Shown in pieces: positions 52,442-61,926 of a DNA stretch of 64,000 bases (position 1 is the stretch's first letter; every line of letters starts with the position of its first letter). The stretch comes from Pseudomonas sp. B21-040. Its GTDB lineage: Bacteria; Pseudomonadota; Gammaproteobacteria; Pseudomonadales; Pseudomonadaceae. The stretch lies in contig NZ_CP087176.1 of assembly GCF_024748695.1 (NCBI RefSeq), positions 2,349,501 through 2,413,500 on the forward strand, in the 5' to 3' direction. The notes beneath the pieces are model-generated. The model worked only from the letters and a program-made list of their open reading frames with translations. It did no database searches and was not told where the DNA came from. A program made the position numbers and the translations under genes.

Positions 52442-54097
52442 ATGCCTCTATTGCGCATGCCCCTGACGTTATTGTTGGGTGCACTGACACTCAGTAGCAG
52501 CCTGGCCATGGCCGCCAAGGCTGATGCGAAGCAACCGAATATCTTGCTGATTGTGGCCGACGACCTGGGTTATTCCGACCTGGGTAGTTTTGGCGGTGAA
52601 ATCAACACACCTACGCTGGATGAGCTCGCCCATCAAGGCTTGCAGTTCACCAGCATGTACGCTGCACCCACTTGCTCGATAACACGTTCCATGCTGATGT
52701 CAGGCACCGACAATCACCTCGCCGGACTCGGCACCATGGCTGAAGCCTTGCAGCCGTTCCAGCGGGGTAAGCCGGGGTATGAAGGGTACCTGAATCAACG
52801 TTCTTACTCGATTGCCGAGTTGTTGAAAGAGGGAGGTTACAACACCCTTATGGTCGGTAAATGGCACCTGGGGCTGGAAGCGGATCAGGGGCCGGATCAA
52901 CGCGGGTTTGAGCAGTCTTTTACCCTGTTGGAGGGCGGGGCTGCGCACTTCAAACCTTCGAGCGTTGACCCGGCAAAAATCGAACAGGTGCACTACCGCG
53001 AAAACGGTAAAGCGGTGGAGTTGCCGGAGAATTTCTACTCCACGGACTTTTATACCGACAAGCTGATCAGCTACCTGCAGAACAGCCAAAAAGACGGCAA
53101 GCCGTTTTTTGCCTACGCCGCTTACACCTCTCCGCACTGGCCCTTGCAGGCACCCAAGGAATACCTGGATAAGTACAAAGGGCGGTTTGATCAGGGATAT
53201 GACAGCGTTCGTTTGGCGCGTATCGAACGGATGAAAAGTCTTGGCCTTATGGCGAGCGACGCCCAGCCGGCGAATCCGCTCCCGGTGAATCCAAAACTGC
53301 CGGGCTGGCAACAGCTGACCCCGGAACAGCAACGTAATGAAGCGCGGAAGATGGAAATCTACGCGGCCATGATCGATAACCTCGACCATAACGTTGGCCG
53401 AGTGGTGGAATACCTGCGCCAGAGCGGCCAATACGACAATACGTTGATCGTATTTATGTCGGACAACGGCGCGGCAGGAGAAAGCCACACCCAGTTCTAT
53501 CCGCCAGGCCCGCACACGGATAACAGTTACACCAACCTCGGTCAGGCAGGGTCCCAAATCGATTACGGACTGCGTTGGGCAGAGGTCAGCGCCGCGCCGT
53601 TCCATTTGTTCAAAGGCACCACGGCCGAAGGTGGCATCAGCGTACCGGCGATCATCCAACTGCCCAAGGCGTTGCGACGTCAGGGTGTAGAGCGTGATAT
53701 AGCGCGGGTTGATGACTTGGCGCCAACCTTCCTCGATCTGGCGGGAATCGCTGTGCCGAGCGAGGTGCCAACAGACGAGAGCAAACACCCCATTACAGGT
53801 AAATCAATGCGGCCAATGCTCGCCGGAGAAGGTAGCCCGCACAGTCATGACAGTCTGGCCGGTGAACTGTTCGGCAATGCTTATTACCGAGAGGGAAACC
53901 TGAAACTGTTGGGCATCCGCCCGCAAACAGGGTTTGGCTGCGACGCGCAGCCACCGCAATGGCAATTATTCGATGTGGCGCAGGACCGCGGCGAAACCAC
54001 AGACCTGGCTGCCGCTCGACCAGAGACGGTACAGCGGCTCAAGGCAGCATGGTTGAAATATGCCGAGGAGGTAGGTGTGGTGTTTGCAACGCATTAA
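52442..54097 (+). CDS. Periplasmic arylsulfatase-like protein with altered active-site motif
   Basis: The 551-residue protein has a signal peptide (SSSLAMAAKA), metal aspartates D40 and D41 (LIVADDLGYSDLG), GKWHLGLEADQGPDQRGFEQ and the C-terminal arylsulfatase domain. The formylglycine motif reads C78-S-I-T-R82, where the consensus is C-x-P-x-R, so the proline is an isoleucine (ATA codon). Conversion of Cys to formylglycine may be impaired or altered. The start ATG 52442 gives the signal peptide; an earlier in-frame ATG does not. It follows the cyclase gene by 62 bp and could release an aromatic from a sulfate ester. Confidence 0.88.
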   Translation: MPLLRMPLTLLLGALTLSSSLAMAAKADAKQPNILLIVADDLGYSDLGSFGGEINTPTLDELAHQGLQFTSMYAAPTCSITRSMLMSGTDNHLAGLGTMAEALQPFQRGKPGYEGYLNQRSYSIAELLKEGGYNTLMVGKWHLGLEADQGPDQRGFEQSFTLLEGGAAHFKPSSVDPAKIEQVHYRENGKAVELPENFYSTDFYTDKLISYLQNSQKDGKPFFAYAAYTSPHWPLQAPKEYLDKYKGRFDQGYDSVRLARIERMKSLGLMASDAQPANPLPVNPKLPGWQQLTPEQQRNEARKMEIYAAMIDNLDHNVGRVVEYLRQSGQYDNTLIVFMSDNGAAGESHTQFYPPGPHTDNSYTNLGQAGSQIDYGLRWAEVSAAPFHLFKGTTAEGGISVPAIIQLPKALRRQGVERDIARVDDLAPTFLDLAGIAVPSEVPTDESKHPITGKSMRPMLAGEGSPHSHDSLAGELFGNAYYREGNLKLLGIRPQTGFGCDAQPPQWQLFDVAQDRGETTDLAAARPETVQRLKAAWLKYAEEVGVVFATH

Positions 54098-54300
54098 CCT
54101 GATTGCATGCGCCGCGAGGCGAAGTCGAACAGAGCGTTGGCAATCGCAAGACTTCGGATCTGCCGGCGGCTTTTCCAGTTCGCCATGATCTGGGCGCCGC
54201 AGGGGTCTATGTTCACGACCGCGACGTGGTTGGTTCGGAGCAGTGCCCGGCAGCTTCGTTCGGCCCGGGCGAAGCCGTTGTTTGCTTTGCGCTTGCTCAT
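54094..54300 (-). pseudogene. Truncated phage-type protein
   Basis: The 68-residue frame (MSKRKANNGFARAERSCRAL, LRTNHVAVVNIDPCGAQIMA) resembles the N-terminus of a larger hypothetical protein found in Pseudomonas prophages. It loses resemblance after NALFDFA and ends within a few residues, just at the sulfatase stop codon. Its start overlaps the upstream gene's stop. I infer 3' truncation at the junction. Confidence 0.5.
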
Positions 54301-54539
54301 GACTCCTCCGAGAGCTTCCGCAGCGCCTTGCGCTCAGCCGCGGTGATGGCGGGCCGCCGACGCTTGAGGATGGTGTCGGGATCGATCTTCGCCGAGCGCT
54401 CCGCCGGTGGTGGATTGATCTGAGCTGGCTCTGCTCTGGAGAAGCGTCCGCCCGTGGCCAGGTGCTGTTCGACTTGGCTGGAAAGCTCCAGCGCTTTCTC
54501 GCGCCGGAACTCGATGTCATATTTCAGATTGCTGATCAT
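54297..54539 (-). CDS. Small phage-type helical protein
   Basis: The 80-residue product starts MISNLKYDIEFRREKALELS with AGGTGG 5 bp upstream; an in-frame ATG at 54548 is less well placed. It ends PAITAAERKALRKLSEES. It is coupled to the truncated gene downstream (ATGA). The pair looks like phage or plasmid cargo left between two sulfatase sequences. Function unknown. Confidence 0.55.
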   Translation of the reverse strand: MISNLKYDIEFRREKALELSSQVEQHLATGGRFSRAEPAQINPPPAERSAKIDPDTILKRRRPAITAAERKALRKLSEES

Positions 54540-54559
54540 GCTGGCCACCTCATTAGTTA

Positions 54560-55003
54560 TCAGGCGCTTATCTTGCCGGTGTAGCCATCCCAGTCAGTGG
54601 CCAGTTCTGCGATGACGCCGTTGCCAACTCGGTGATGGTTGCGTCCGGTAAGCAAAGCGGCGCGAGTTGCGGAGCTGATGGCAGCGGTATGAAAAGCGTT
54701 GTAGCGCACACCGCTGTCGGCGACTCGACTCAGGGTCGGCGTATGGACTGCGCCGCCGACGGTGTCGGACTGCGCGAAGCCGGCGTCATCAAGCATGATC
54801 ACCAGAATATTGGGGGCCTCGGCAGGAAGGTGAGATTGATACTGACGTTTCTGGTGCTTCGATTCTTGCAGCGTCGGTTTGGCGTCACTGGCCGAAGGCG
54901 TCGGCGGGAAGGGCAGCGAGTCTTGTGCGGATGCGACCGAGCTGGCCAACAGTGCGCAGAGTTTCAGGGTGAAACGCCCGGCGGGTTGCAGCTTCTGGGA
55001 CAT
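54560..55003 (-). pseudogene. Arylsulfatase N-terminal fragment with lost nucleophile
   Basis: The 147-residue frame has a signal peptide, the metal aspartates (LVIMLDDAGFAQSDTVGG) and the active-site region AAISSATRAALLTGRNHHRV. The expected C-x-P-x-R is S110-S-A-T-R, so both Cys and Pro are gone. Sequence stops after DGYTGKISA, about a quarter of a normal sulfatase; the rest is replaced by the phage-type pair. It appears dead, unless expressed as a short protein. Confidence 0.8.
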
Positions 55004-55082
55004 GGGTGTCTCCGTTTTTTATTCATTACAACGGCGCAGCCGCCCGCTCGAACACCGGACGGCTGAGAGATTGGAGGGCTGG

Positions 55083-55559
55083 TCAGACCGCAAAGCTGGT
55101 GATGTCTTTGGGCTCGATATCATTGGCTTTGCAGAACGCCAGGTAACGATCCACGCTGGATTTCCAGTTCTCGATGGCAACGACGTTGTTGTTATCGTCG
55201 TAATACAGCAGGTCGCCCTGGGTGATGTTCAAGGTGATCAGCTCATCGCCGTATTCAGTCAGCGCGATAGGCGTATGGCTGGAACCTGCGGTTTCGAACA
55301 CCACGCCGCCCTGTGTCGAGATCCAGTCGTGCTCCAGGTATTTCCAGCCACCCTTGATGGTGTAAACGATGACCGTGCCGGAGTGATAGTGCTTGGGCAG
55401 AGCAGACCCGGCCGGGGCCTTGAGCAGGGTGATGGTTTCCCCGCGAACCGGGTCGCATTTGATGTATTTGATGAAGACTTCATCGCTGTAAGGTGCGAAC
55501 GGAACCCACGGTAGGTCCTCGTCGTTGATGGAGGAGGTGTCGATGTTTTCATAAAACAT
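55083..55559 (-). CDS. Cupin dioxygenase, 2,4'-dihydroxyacetophenone dioxygenase-like
   Basis: The 158-residue protein starts MFYENIDTSSINDEDLPWVP. Candidate metal ligands H57 and H59 (LPKHYHSGTVIVY), E76 or H77 (YLEHDW) and H95 (AGSSHTPIA) have close to the spacing of H76, H78, E96 and H114 in the 2,4'-dihydroxyacetophenone dioxygenase. That enzyme splits an aryl hydroxyketone side chain. Overlap of family and fold is good; the substrate is inferred only. Confidence 0.78.
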   Translation of the reverse strand: MFYENIDTSSINDEDLPWVPFAPYSDEVFIKYIKCDPVRGETITLLKAPAGSALPKHYHSGTVIVYTIKGGWKYLEHDWISTQGGVVFETAGSSHTPIALTEYGDELITLNITQGDLLYYDDNNNVVAIENWKSSVDRYLAFCKANDIEPKDITSFAV

Positions 55560-55850
55560 GCTTGTTGTTCTCTGTTGGACGGTGGAAGGATTTACACGGT
55601 GCGTTGAGAGCATCGTGAACAGGCTGTGCTCACACCGCCCCCCTCTTGAGGAGGGGTATCCACCCAATTGCGTTGAATCGCGGCATACGGAGTGCCGTGC
55701 AAATAACGTCCAAACATCAATGTATACGGTTTGCGGCCACCTCTGGTCTTTGGGTAATGACAGCGGACGGTCAAGGCCTCTGCGAAACCCTGACGCCCCG
55801 GTTCAGCAGCGGCGCGCCAGCGCGGTCCGCTGCAACCGGTCGTTAGGTGC

Positions 55851-57275
55851 TCAATTGATTTTAACGATCTGGGGCGGACTCCACGTTCCTTTGCCAGGAG
55901 GCAGGACGGAAGGGTTTTCCGTCTTCGGCCAATACAGGCGCATCACCATGTAGATCAGATCATTCGGTGCGGGCAGCCAGTTGCTTTCCTTGTCCGCGCC
56001 GGGTGAGTCCTTCTGGACGTAGAGCGTCAACGAGCCGTCTGCATTCTTCTTCATGTCGGGTAGCATCGGCGAGTTGATGAGGTAGCGATTGATCGGATTC
56101 TTGATCAGCAGTTGCGACTTGCCGTCGTACATCGTCACCGACCAGAAGGCATTGACCGGCGGGAGCTGTTCAGCGGGAAAGGTGATGGTGTAGTTGTGTT
56201 TGCTGCCGTCAAGCGGCGTACCATCGGACAGGATCTTGGCCATCGGATAGGTGGCCTCTTCGGCGTCGTTGGCGTAGATGCCCGCTTGTGCGATGGCGGC
56301 ACGCTTTAGCCAATCACCCTTGTAGAACGCGGCATCACCGCCGGAACTCACGATGTTCCAGCCATTGACCTGCGTGCCGAGATGATTGACTGCATTCTGG
56401 ACCTTCGTATGCCCAGCCTGCATGCCTTCAACCACGGCGGCCTTTTGCTCGGCGGAGAGATCCTGGAAGTTGAAGTCTTTGCCGGCGCCAATGCCCATAC
56501 GGGCCAGCTTCGCGCGGATCGCAACTTCATCCGGTGTGGCCGGGGCAAACTGCAAGGCAAAGCCCAGGTACTTGAAGAAGTCGGTCTTCGCCATGGCCTT
56601 GTCGAACTTCGGAAAGTTGATCGCCGGCGCCGCAGGCGGCGCGGGCTGCTTGAGATAAGCCGATAACGGCTGAGCCGCATAACCGGACTGGATCTTTTCG
56701 ACGTTTGGCATGTCCGCCGGATTGAAGAGCTGGGTGCGAAAGATCACGAAGAGGAGTTGTGTACTGGAACGAAACACCTTCTTGATTCCTGGCGGGGTCA
56801 CGCCCTTCCAGTCTGGGCCGACCAGCATGTAATCGCCGGCTTCGCTGCCGGTGGTACGGCTGCCGATGTAACCGAAGTTGTTGGTGTTGTTATCGATTAG
56901 CTGCACCGAGTAGTACCGCGGTTTCTCCACCGTCGGTACCGAGAGTACGATCGGTTCGCTACGCAGGTCCATGAACATCAAGGAATACGGCGTGTCGCTG
57001 TTCGGCGAGACGATGGCCGTGTCCTTGTAGCTAAAGACATTGTGCATGCTGTGGATGTGGTTGAACGGCGCCTTGTACTGGCCGGAGTTCTTGTCCACGG
57101 CATAGTCGTACATGGTCGCGTAATTCATCACGATGGGCAGACCGTAGATGTAGCCTTCCTCGGCGATGGCTTTCGTTTCGGCGGGAGTGATGTCCGCTGC
57201 TTGGGCGAGCGTAAATCCAAAGGATGCGAGCAATACCATCGCGCAGCCAAATGTTCTCGGTAGTGTGGTTATCAT
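55851..57275 (-). CDS. DUF1254/DUF1214 protein 1 (periplasmic)
   Basis: The 474-residue protein has a signal peptide (SFGFTLAQAADITPAE), an N-terminal DUF1254 domain (EEGYIYGLPIVMNYATMYDY, SPNSDTPYSLMFMDLRSEPI) and a C-terminal DUF1214 domain (FWSVTMYDGKSQLLIKNPIN). The molecular function of this family is not established. A close paralogue lies at 60353-61831, and this copy lacks the lipobox that the paralogue has. The 294 bp upstream (57276-57569) hold no gene. Confidence 0.88.
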   Translation of the reverse strand: MITTLPRTFGCAMVLLASFGFTLAQAADITPAETKAIAEEGYIYGLPIVMNYATMYDYAVDKNSGQYKAPFNHIHSMHNVFSYKDTAIVSPNSDTPYSLMFMDLRSEPIVLSVPTVEKPRYYSVQLIDNNTNNFGYIGSRTTGSEAGDYMLVGPDWKGVTPPGIKKVFRSSTQLLFVIFRTQLFNPADMPNVEKIQSGYAAQPLSAYLKQPAPPAAPAINFPKFDKAMAKTDFFKYLGFALQFAPATPDEVAIRAKLARMGIGAGKDFNFQDLSAEQKAAVVEGMQAGHTKVQNAVNHLGTQVNGWNIVSSGGDAAFYKGDWLKRAAIAQAGIYANDAEEATYPMAKILSDGTPLDGSKHNYTITFPAEQLPPVNAFWSVTMYDGKSQLLIKNPINRYLINSPMLPDMKKNADGSLTLYVQKDSPGADKESNWLPAPNDLIYMVMRLYWPKTENPSVLPPGKGTWSPPQIVKIN

Positions 57276-57569
57276 GAACCTGAAACTCCATTTTTTTTCA
57301 TTAGATGATTGAGTCGGCCAGCTAACTACTAATCAGGCGATATTCAATGTCGCGTTTGCTCACGACTTGATATCTCATAACGCTCCTTGTCTTGCTATAA
57401 GTCTTTGTTTTACATGATGTGGGTGGGCGCGAGCGCAACACTGATCGAGGAGAAACACGACGGATAGCAAGCTCAGACTGCTCGGTCAGTATAAGCAGCA
57501 AATCAAACAACGCTGCTGACATGACAGCAACGTGTCCTCTGATGCTAAAAATAAATCTTACGGATAGTT

Positions 57570-58382
57570 TTACTTAGGAAAGAGTAGCGTGTACGCCACC
57601 CGAAAGCCCCAGCCGTGCGCACCATCTTCAGGACTGTCCGCCCAGTATCGCGGCCCTACCTGAAGGCTCATGGGCTGCTTGCCGACTTTGAACAATTGCG
57701 TCACGAACAGGTTGATCGGCACATTCCACTCCCTGGCTTCCCAGTCGTAAGTGGATTCTGTATTAATGCCAAAACTGGTGTACGACGCTGTGGTATAGAC
57801 CAGAAAGGGTTGCAGATATGTCTGATTGACCTTCTCCTTGTCATTGGCCGGGTTGTTGTCCAGCGACCAGATGTGGTTCGCCAGAATACCGTTCGTCCAA
57901 CCGTTGGCCTGCTTCAACGCCACCGCTGTCGGTCCAATCCCCCATTGTTCGCTACTCAGTAGCTCATCACTACCGGTCGGTAACAACAACGCGGGGCCTA
58001 CACCCCAGATCCAGCCGTCCTCGGTCGGCTTTTTGGGAGAGAAAAAGAAGCTTTGCGAGGTGTCGCCCACTCCGCTTTTATCGGCGATACCCCTCGGTGC
58101 CAGCCCATGCTGATCAATGATCGGGAGGATCGTGCGAGAGATCAGATTCCAATCGTCATTAAGTGTGAAGGGTAAAACCGGCTGGATATTGGTGACACTC
58201 TGGATTCCATCGCCGGAGGGCCCCATTTTCTGATTCCAGTTGTATTGGATGGGCAAGCTGTACAGCGCCGCGACTGGATTTAATGACTGTTTAGCCAGCT
58301 CCGCCTGATCGTCGGCCTGACTGGAAACGGAAATACCGAAAACCAAAGACGATAGCAAAAGTCGTTCAATGTACTTGTTCAT
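57570..58382 (-). CDS. Predicted outer-membrane beta-barrel protein
   Basis: The 270-residue protein has a signal peptide (LVFGISVSSQADD) and alternating strands (YSLPIQYNWNQKMGPSGDGI, WIWGVGPALLLPTGSDELLS, VGPRYWADSPEDGAHGWGFR) ending in YTLLFPK. It resembles proteins loosely annotated as transporters beside aromatic catabolic genes. It lies between the two DUF1254 genes, on the same strand. Its exact role is unknown. Confidence 0.75.
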   Translation of the reverse strand: MNKYIERLLLSSLVFGISVSSQADDQAELAKQSLNPVAALYSLPIQYNWNQKMGPSGDGIQSVTNIQPVLPFTLNDDWNLISRTILPIIDQHGLAPRGIADKSGVGDTSQSFFFSPKKPTEDGWIWGVGPALLLPTGSDELLSSEQWGIGPTAVALKQANGWTNGILANHIWSLDNNPANDKEKVNQTYLQPFLVYTTASYTSFGINTESTYDWEAREWNVPINLFVTQLFKVGKQPMSLQVGPRYWADSPEDGAHGWGFRVAYTLLFPK

Positions 58383-58722
58383 GTCGAATTCCCTGGATAC
58401 CGATCGCCGCGGGCCCCTCGATTATCAACGGGAGCCTGCTAACGACTAGCAGAAGTTACTTGAATACCTCAATCGCAGTGGGTCGTAATTAACTGAAGCG
58501 CAGCGAACAGCCCCCCATTCTGTTGTTGACACGTCTTGTTTCATGCTGAGGTTACTTGCGTTACAAGTTTAACTTCTCCAATCAGTCAAGTATTTGTCGG
58601 GTCCAGGTAAGAGGGGCGTAAAGTTTACCGTTGCAGTGACTACTACATGAGTAGCCTCTGCCTCTCGCTGGTCATGCCTCTAATGGTCATTTGGCCATTT
58701 TGCTTTTTTTGCCGGTGGGAGG
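58383..58722. other. Gene-free stretch before the REP pair
   Basis: 340 bp with no supported gene. It must hold the promoter of the barrel-protein gene transcribed leftwards; I see no clear operator. Confidence 0.4.
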
Positions 58723-58828
58723 TTTTGCAGGAGCGAGCTTGCTCGCGATGGTCGTTAACGAAATCGCGTGTTTACAGAATAAACGCAGCGCTCTTGAGTC
58801 CATCACGAGCAAGCTCGCTCCTACAAAA
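58723..58828. repeat. Inverted pair of Pseudomonas REP elements (REPIN)
   Basis: GGAGCGAGCTTGCTCGCGAT near 58731 and its inverse ATCACGAGCAAGCTCGCTCC near 58802 face each other about 50 bp apart. Each contains the short GAGC-AAGCTC stem of fluorescent-Pseudomonas REPs. Such pairs are mobilised by RAYT transposases; none is in the window. Confidence 0.88.
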
Positions 58829-58876
58829 TTTATTAAGAAGGCAGGTACGGTGTTTTACGAATCCGAACAGTCAGCC

Positions 58877-59335
58877 TTAACTGCCTTGCGACACAACGCG
58901 GGCATCATTGCCTGAGCCCTGGATATACACCTTCGAGCCTTTAGTCAGGGACGGATTGATCGGTTGGGTCACCGATACCAGCACGCCACTGTTGACCCGC
59001 ACGATGATCTGTTGCGCCTCGACCGGTTGGTCATACTTTTTCTTCTCGGCGTAGTTACCGCCAGCAGCACCGGCGAGCGCGCCGGCAACCATGGCGACGT
59101 CACGCCCGGTGCCGCCCCCGATCAAGCTGCCAACCGCCAGGCCGCCAAGACCACCGAGTACGGCGCCGACACCACTGTCGTGGCTGGTTTGCATCTGCGT
59201 CAGCGATATCTGCTCGATCTTCCCTGAGCGAATTTCGATTTCACCGGCGCCGCCATCGGTTGACCCGACGGCGGAGCAGGCACTTATCAGCACCGTCATC
59301 AATGTGACTGACAGCCAGGACAGGATTACTTTCAT
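58877..59335 (-). CDS. Glycine-zipper outer-membrane lipoprotein (SlyB/Pcp type)
   Basis: The 152-residue protein has a lipobox (LISACSAVGS) and a glycine-zipper 2TM region (GVGAVLGGLGGLAVGSLIGG, VAGALAGAAGG), then a C-terminal beta domain (IIVRVNSGVLVSVTQPINPS). SlyB-like lipoproteins support outer-membrane integrity under stress. It lies on the same strand as the genes around it but 188 bp from the next lipoprotein gene. Confidence 0.88.
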   Translation of the reverse strand: MKVILSWLSVTLMTVLISACSAVGSTDGGAGEIEIRSGKIEQISLTQMQTSHDSGVGAVLGGLGGLAVGSLIGGGTGRDVAMVAGALAGAAGGNYAEKKKYDQPVEAQQIIVRVNSGVLVSVTQPINPSLTKGSKVYIQGSGNDARVVSQGS

Positions 59336-59523
59336 TGCGGTGCACCTCGTTATTGGTATTTGATTGCAATGCCTTTCAGCTGCGTCCTTGAATCGTTTCT
59401 ATGTCCCGGCTTCACAGAGGACCTGTGACATAGGCCGCGACGGAAGCGATGAAGAGGAAGACATGTCAGCATCCTCTGCTGGACGTGTATTGAGCCAACG
59501 TCTGTTGGCAGTTCAATCAAGGC

Positions 59524-60201
59524 TTAACTGCGAATGAACGCCCAGAGATCGACGTTCAACTTGTCTATCGCCGCTTTGAAGTCTTGGGCGGTGATCTTCT
59601 GGCTCTCGTTTTCCAGCGTTGTACCAAACACCTTGCGTACAATCTTGGCTACCGTCTGGTTGGTTCTCGCATCGATAATCTCGGCCTCGATGAACAAAGT
59701 GCTGTCCTGATCACGGTGGCCGGTGGCGGCCTGTGTTGCTCCGACCACGGCGGCGATCGGCACCACTTCGTACCATTTCATCCCTTCGTTTTCGGCATTC
59801 ACCCCGGTGATCGCCGCACGCATCAGCAGGGTGTTGGAACCCACCGGCGCGGCGCTGGTATTGGAAACCACACGGTATTTCTGACCCAGGGTGCCTTTGA
59901 CCTTACCGGTCATGTAGTTCTGGATGTCGGTCAGCGTTTGCTGGTTGACCCGCTCATCGGGCTTGGGCGCGGGATAGAGCTCCAGCTTGTTGAACACCAC
60001 CGTGTCATAGGCATTCGGGTTCCACGACGGACTGACCCAACGCATTGTTGTGCCGCCGCTTGCCGTTTTGACTTCCTGCAAGTTGTTGTAGTTGGACAGG
60101 TAGCCCGAGTATTGCTCGGCTTCAGTGACTTTCGATACGCAGCCGGTCAATAACAAACTGCTCAGTGCGGCACCCGTTATCCATTTGTGCGCGAAGTTCA
60201 T
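59524..60201 (-). CDS. DUF3313-like lipoprotein
   Basis: The 225-residue protein has a lipobox (SLLLTGCVSKVT) and the pattern of DUF3313 outer-membrane lipoproteins (WVSPSWNPNAYDTVVFNKLE, HRDQDSTLFIEAEIIDARTN, ending FKAAIDKLNVDLWAFIRS). Function unknown. It follows the second DUF1254 gene after 151 bp that hold a stem-loop. Confidence 0.82.
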   Translation of the reverse strand: MNFAHKWITGAALSSLLLTGCVSKVTEAEQYSGYLSNYNNLQEVKTASGGTTMRWVSPSWNPNAYDTVVFNKLELYPAPKPDERVNQQTLTDIQNYMTGKVKGTLGQKYRVVSNTSAAPVGSNTLLMRAAITGVNAENEGMKWYEVVPIAAVVGATQAATGHRDQDSTLFIEAEIIDARTNQTVAKIVRKVFGTTLENESQKITAQDFKAAIDKLNVDLWAFIRS

Positions 60202-60314
60202 ATAACGGTACTCCTTGAGGGATGTGTTCCTGAATGTCTTTTATTCAAGGTCAGACCCTGTGGCCTCAGCCCTTTCGGAATAGGGCCCACTGGATCTCAG
60301 CCTGAGCAATCGAA

Positions 60315-60341
60315 CGACTGCTTGCCAACTGCAAGCAGTCG
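60315..60341 (-). terminator. Stem-loop after the second DUF1254 gene
   Basis: CGACTGCTTG and CAAGCAGTCG form a perfect 10-bp stem around a 7-nt loop, 12 bp past the gene's stop. The T-run is weak, so it may act as an mRNA 3' stabiliser or attenuator rather than a full terminator. Confidence 0.5.
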
Positions 60342-60352
60342 CAAGCGTCGCG

Positions 60353-61831
60353 TTACTTCGATGCCACCACTGCCGGCGGCTGCCAGTTGCCCGCGCCAGC
60401 GGGAAGAATTGAAGGCGGCGTGGTCTTCGGCCAATAGAGGCGCATCACCAGATAGGCCGTATCGTCAGGCGCCGGCAACCAGTTGGACTCCTTGGTTTTG
60501 CCCGGCGAATGCTTCTGGATGTACAGGGTCAGTGAACCATCCGCGTTCTTCTTCATCGCCGACAACATCGGCGAATTGATCAGGTAGCGGTTGATCGGAT
60601 TCTTGATCAGCAACTGGCTCTTGCCGTCGTACATGGTCACCGACCAGAAGGCATTTACGGGTGGCAGTTTTCCGGCAGGGAACGTCAGCGTGTAGTTGTG
60701 CTTGCCGGTATTCAACGTCTGGCCGTTGCCATCGGTACGCGTAATGGGGTACATCGCCTCGGCAGCGTCATTGCCGTACAGACCCGCCTTCGCAGCGCTA
60801 GCCCGCATCAGCCAGTCGCCTTTGTAGAACGCCTGGTCGCCGAAAAACGCGCCGACGCTCCAGCCGTTGATGTTTTTCATGCCGCTCGAGAGGAACTTGT
60901 CGACCTGCTCATCGCCGGCCTTCATCCCGAGCAGGACCACGGCCTTGTGCTCGAGCGAGAGGTCCTTGAATTCGAAGCTACGGCCGGGGCCTACGCCGAT
61001 GCTGGCCAGCTTGGACCGGATCTCCTTGTCGTCTGCCGATGGCGGCACATACTCCAACGCGGCTGACAGGTACTCGAAGAAGTTGGCCTTGATGCCCCCC
61101 GTCGTGGCCGGCACGAAAGCAATCTTCGGCGAGGCGGGCGGCGCAGGTTGATGGAGGAAGGCGGACAGCGGCTGGATCTTGTAGCCCACCTGCACCTTCT
61201 CGACATTTGGCATGTCGGCCGGATTGAACAACTGGGTCCGGATCAGTGTCAGCGCGAAGGGGGTCGTGGAGCTGAACACTTTCTCGATGCCTGGAGGTGT
61301 CACCCCCTTCCAGTCAGGACCTGCAATCAGATAGTTCCCGGGCGCGCTGGCAGTTGCCCGACTCCCAATGTAGCCGTAGTTATAGGTGTTGCCGTCGATC
61401 ATTTGAACCGCGTAGTAGCGTTTTTTGGAAACGGCCGGCACGGTGATCACGAGCGGCTCGGCGCGCAGGTCGGCCCAGAGGAAGGAGTACGGCGTGTCGC
61501 TGTTGGGTGTAATGATGGCCGTGTCAGCCGGTGTCGCGACCTGATGATCGTTGTGCAGTTGGTTGAAGGGCGCCTTGAACTGGCTGGACTTGGAATTCAC
61601 TGCGAATTCGTTCATCACGGCGTAGTTCATGACCAGCGGCAAGCCGTAGATAAAGCCTTCCTCGGCGATCGCCTTGGTTTGCTCCAGGCTCGGCGCGAGA
61701 ACGCCCTTGGCCACATCCGCCTTGTCGGCCTGTGTGATCGGATCGAGCTTGCTCGTGCACCCGGTGAAAAGCGTTGAACCTACGACGACCGCCGCAGCCA
61801 ATGTCCAGCCACTGTGAGACTTCCTGTTCAT
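60353..61831 (-). CDS. DUF1254/DUF1214 protein 2 (lipoprotein)
   Basis: The 492-residue protein has a lipobox (GSTLFTGCTSKLD) and the same DUF1254 and DUF1214 domains as the protein at 55851-57275 (EEGFIYGLPLVMNYAVMNEF; FWSVTMYDGKSQLLIKNPIN identical in both). An extra N-terminal linker follows the lipid anchor. The start is MNRKSHSGWTLAAAVVVGST; an in-frame ATG at 61882 would bury the signal. Periplasmic location with a shared core suggests paired or redundant roles. Confidence 0.88.
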   Translation of the reverse strand: MNRKSHSGWTLAAAVVVGSTLFTGCTSKLDPITQADKADVAKGVLAPSLEQTKAIAEEGFIYGLPLVMNYAVMNEFAVNSKSSQFKAPFNQLHNDHQVATPADTAIITPNSDTPYSFLWADLRAEPLVITVPAVSKKRYYAVQMIDGNTYNYGYIGSRATASAPGNYLIAGPDWKGVTPPGIEKVFSSTTPFALTLIRTQLFNPADMPNVEKVQVGYKIQPLSAFLHQPAPPASPKIAFVPATTGGIKANFFEYLSAALEYVPPSADDKEIRSKLASIGVGPGRSFEFKDLSLEHKAVVLLGMKAGDEQVDKFLSSGMKNINGWSVGAFFGDQAFYKGDWLMRASAAKAGLYGNDAAEAMYPITRTDGNGQTLNTGKHNYTLTFPAGKLPPVNAFWSVTMYDGKSQLLIKNPINRYLINSPMLSAMKKNADGSLTLYIQKHSPGKTKESNWLPAPDDTAYLVMRLYWPKTTPPSILPAGAGNWQPPAVVASK

Positions 61832-61926
61832 TTTCACCTCGTTAGTTTTGTACAAACCGGTGTCGTGAGCGTTCATGCCCACGGTTAGATACTAGGCATG
61901 ACACCTGAAACGATCCTGGATTTTTC

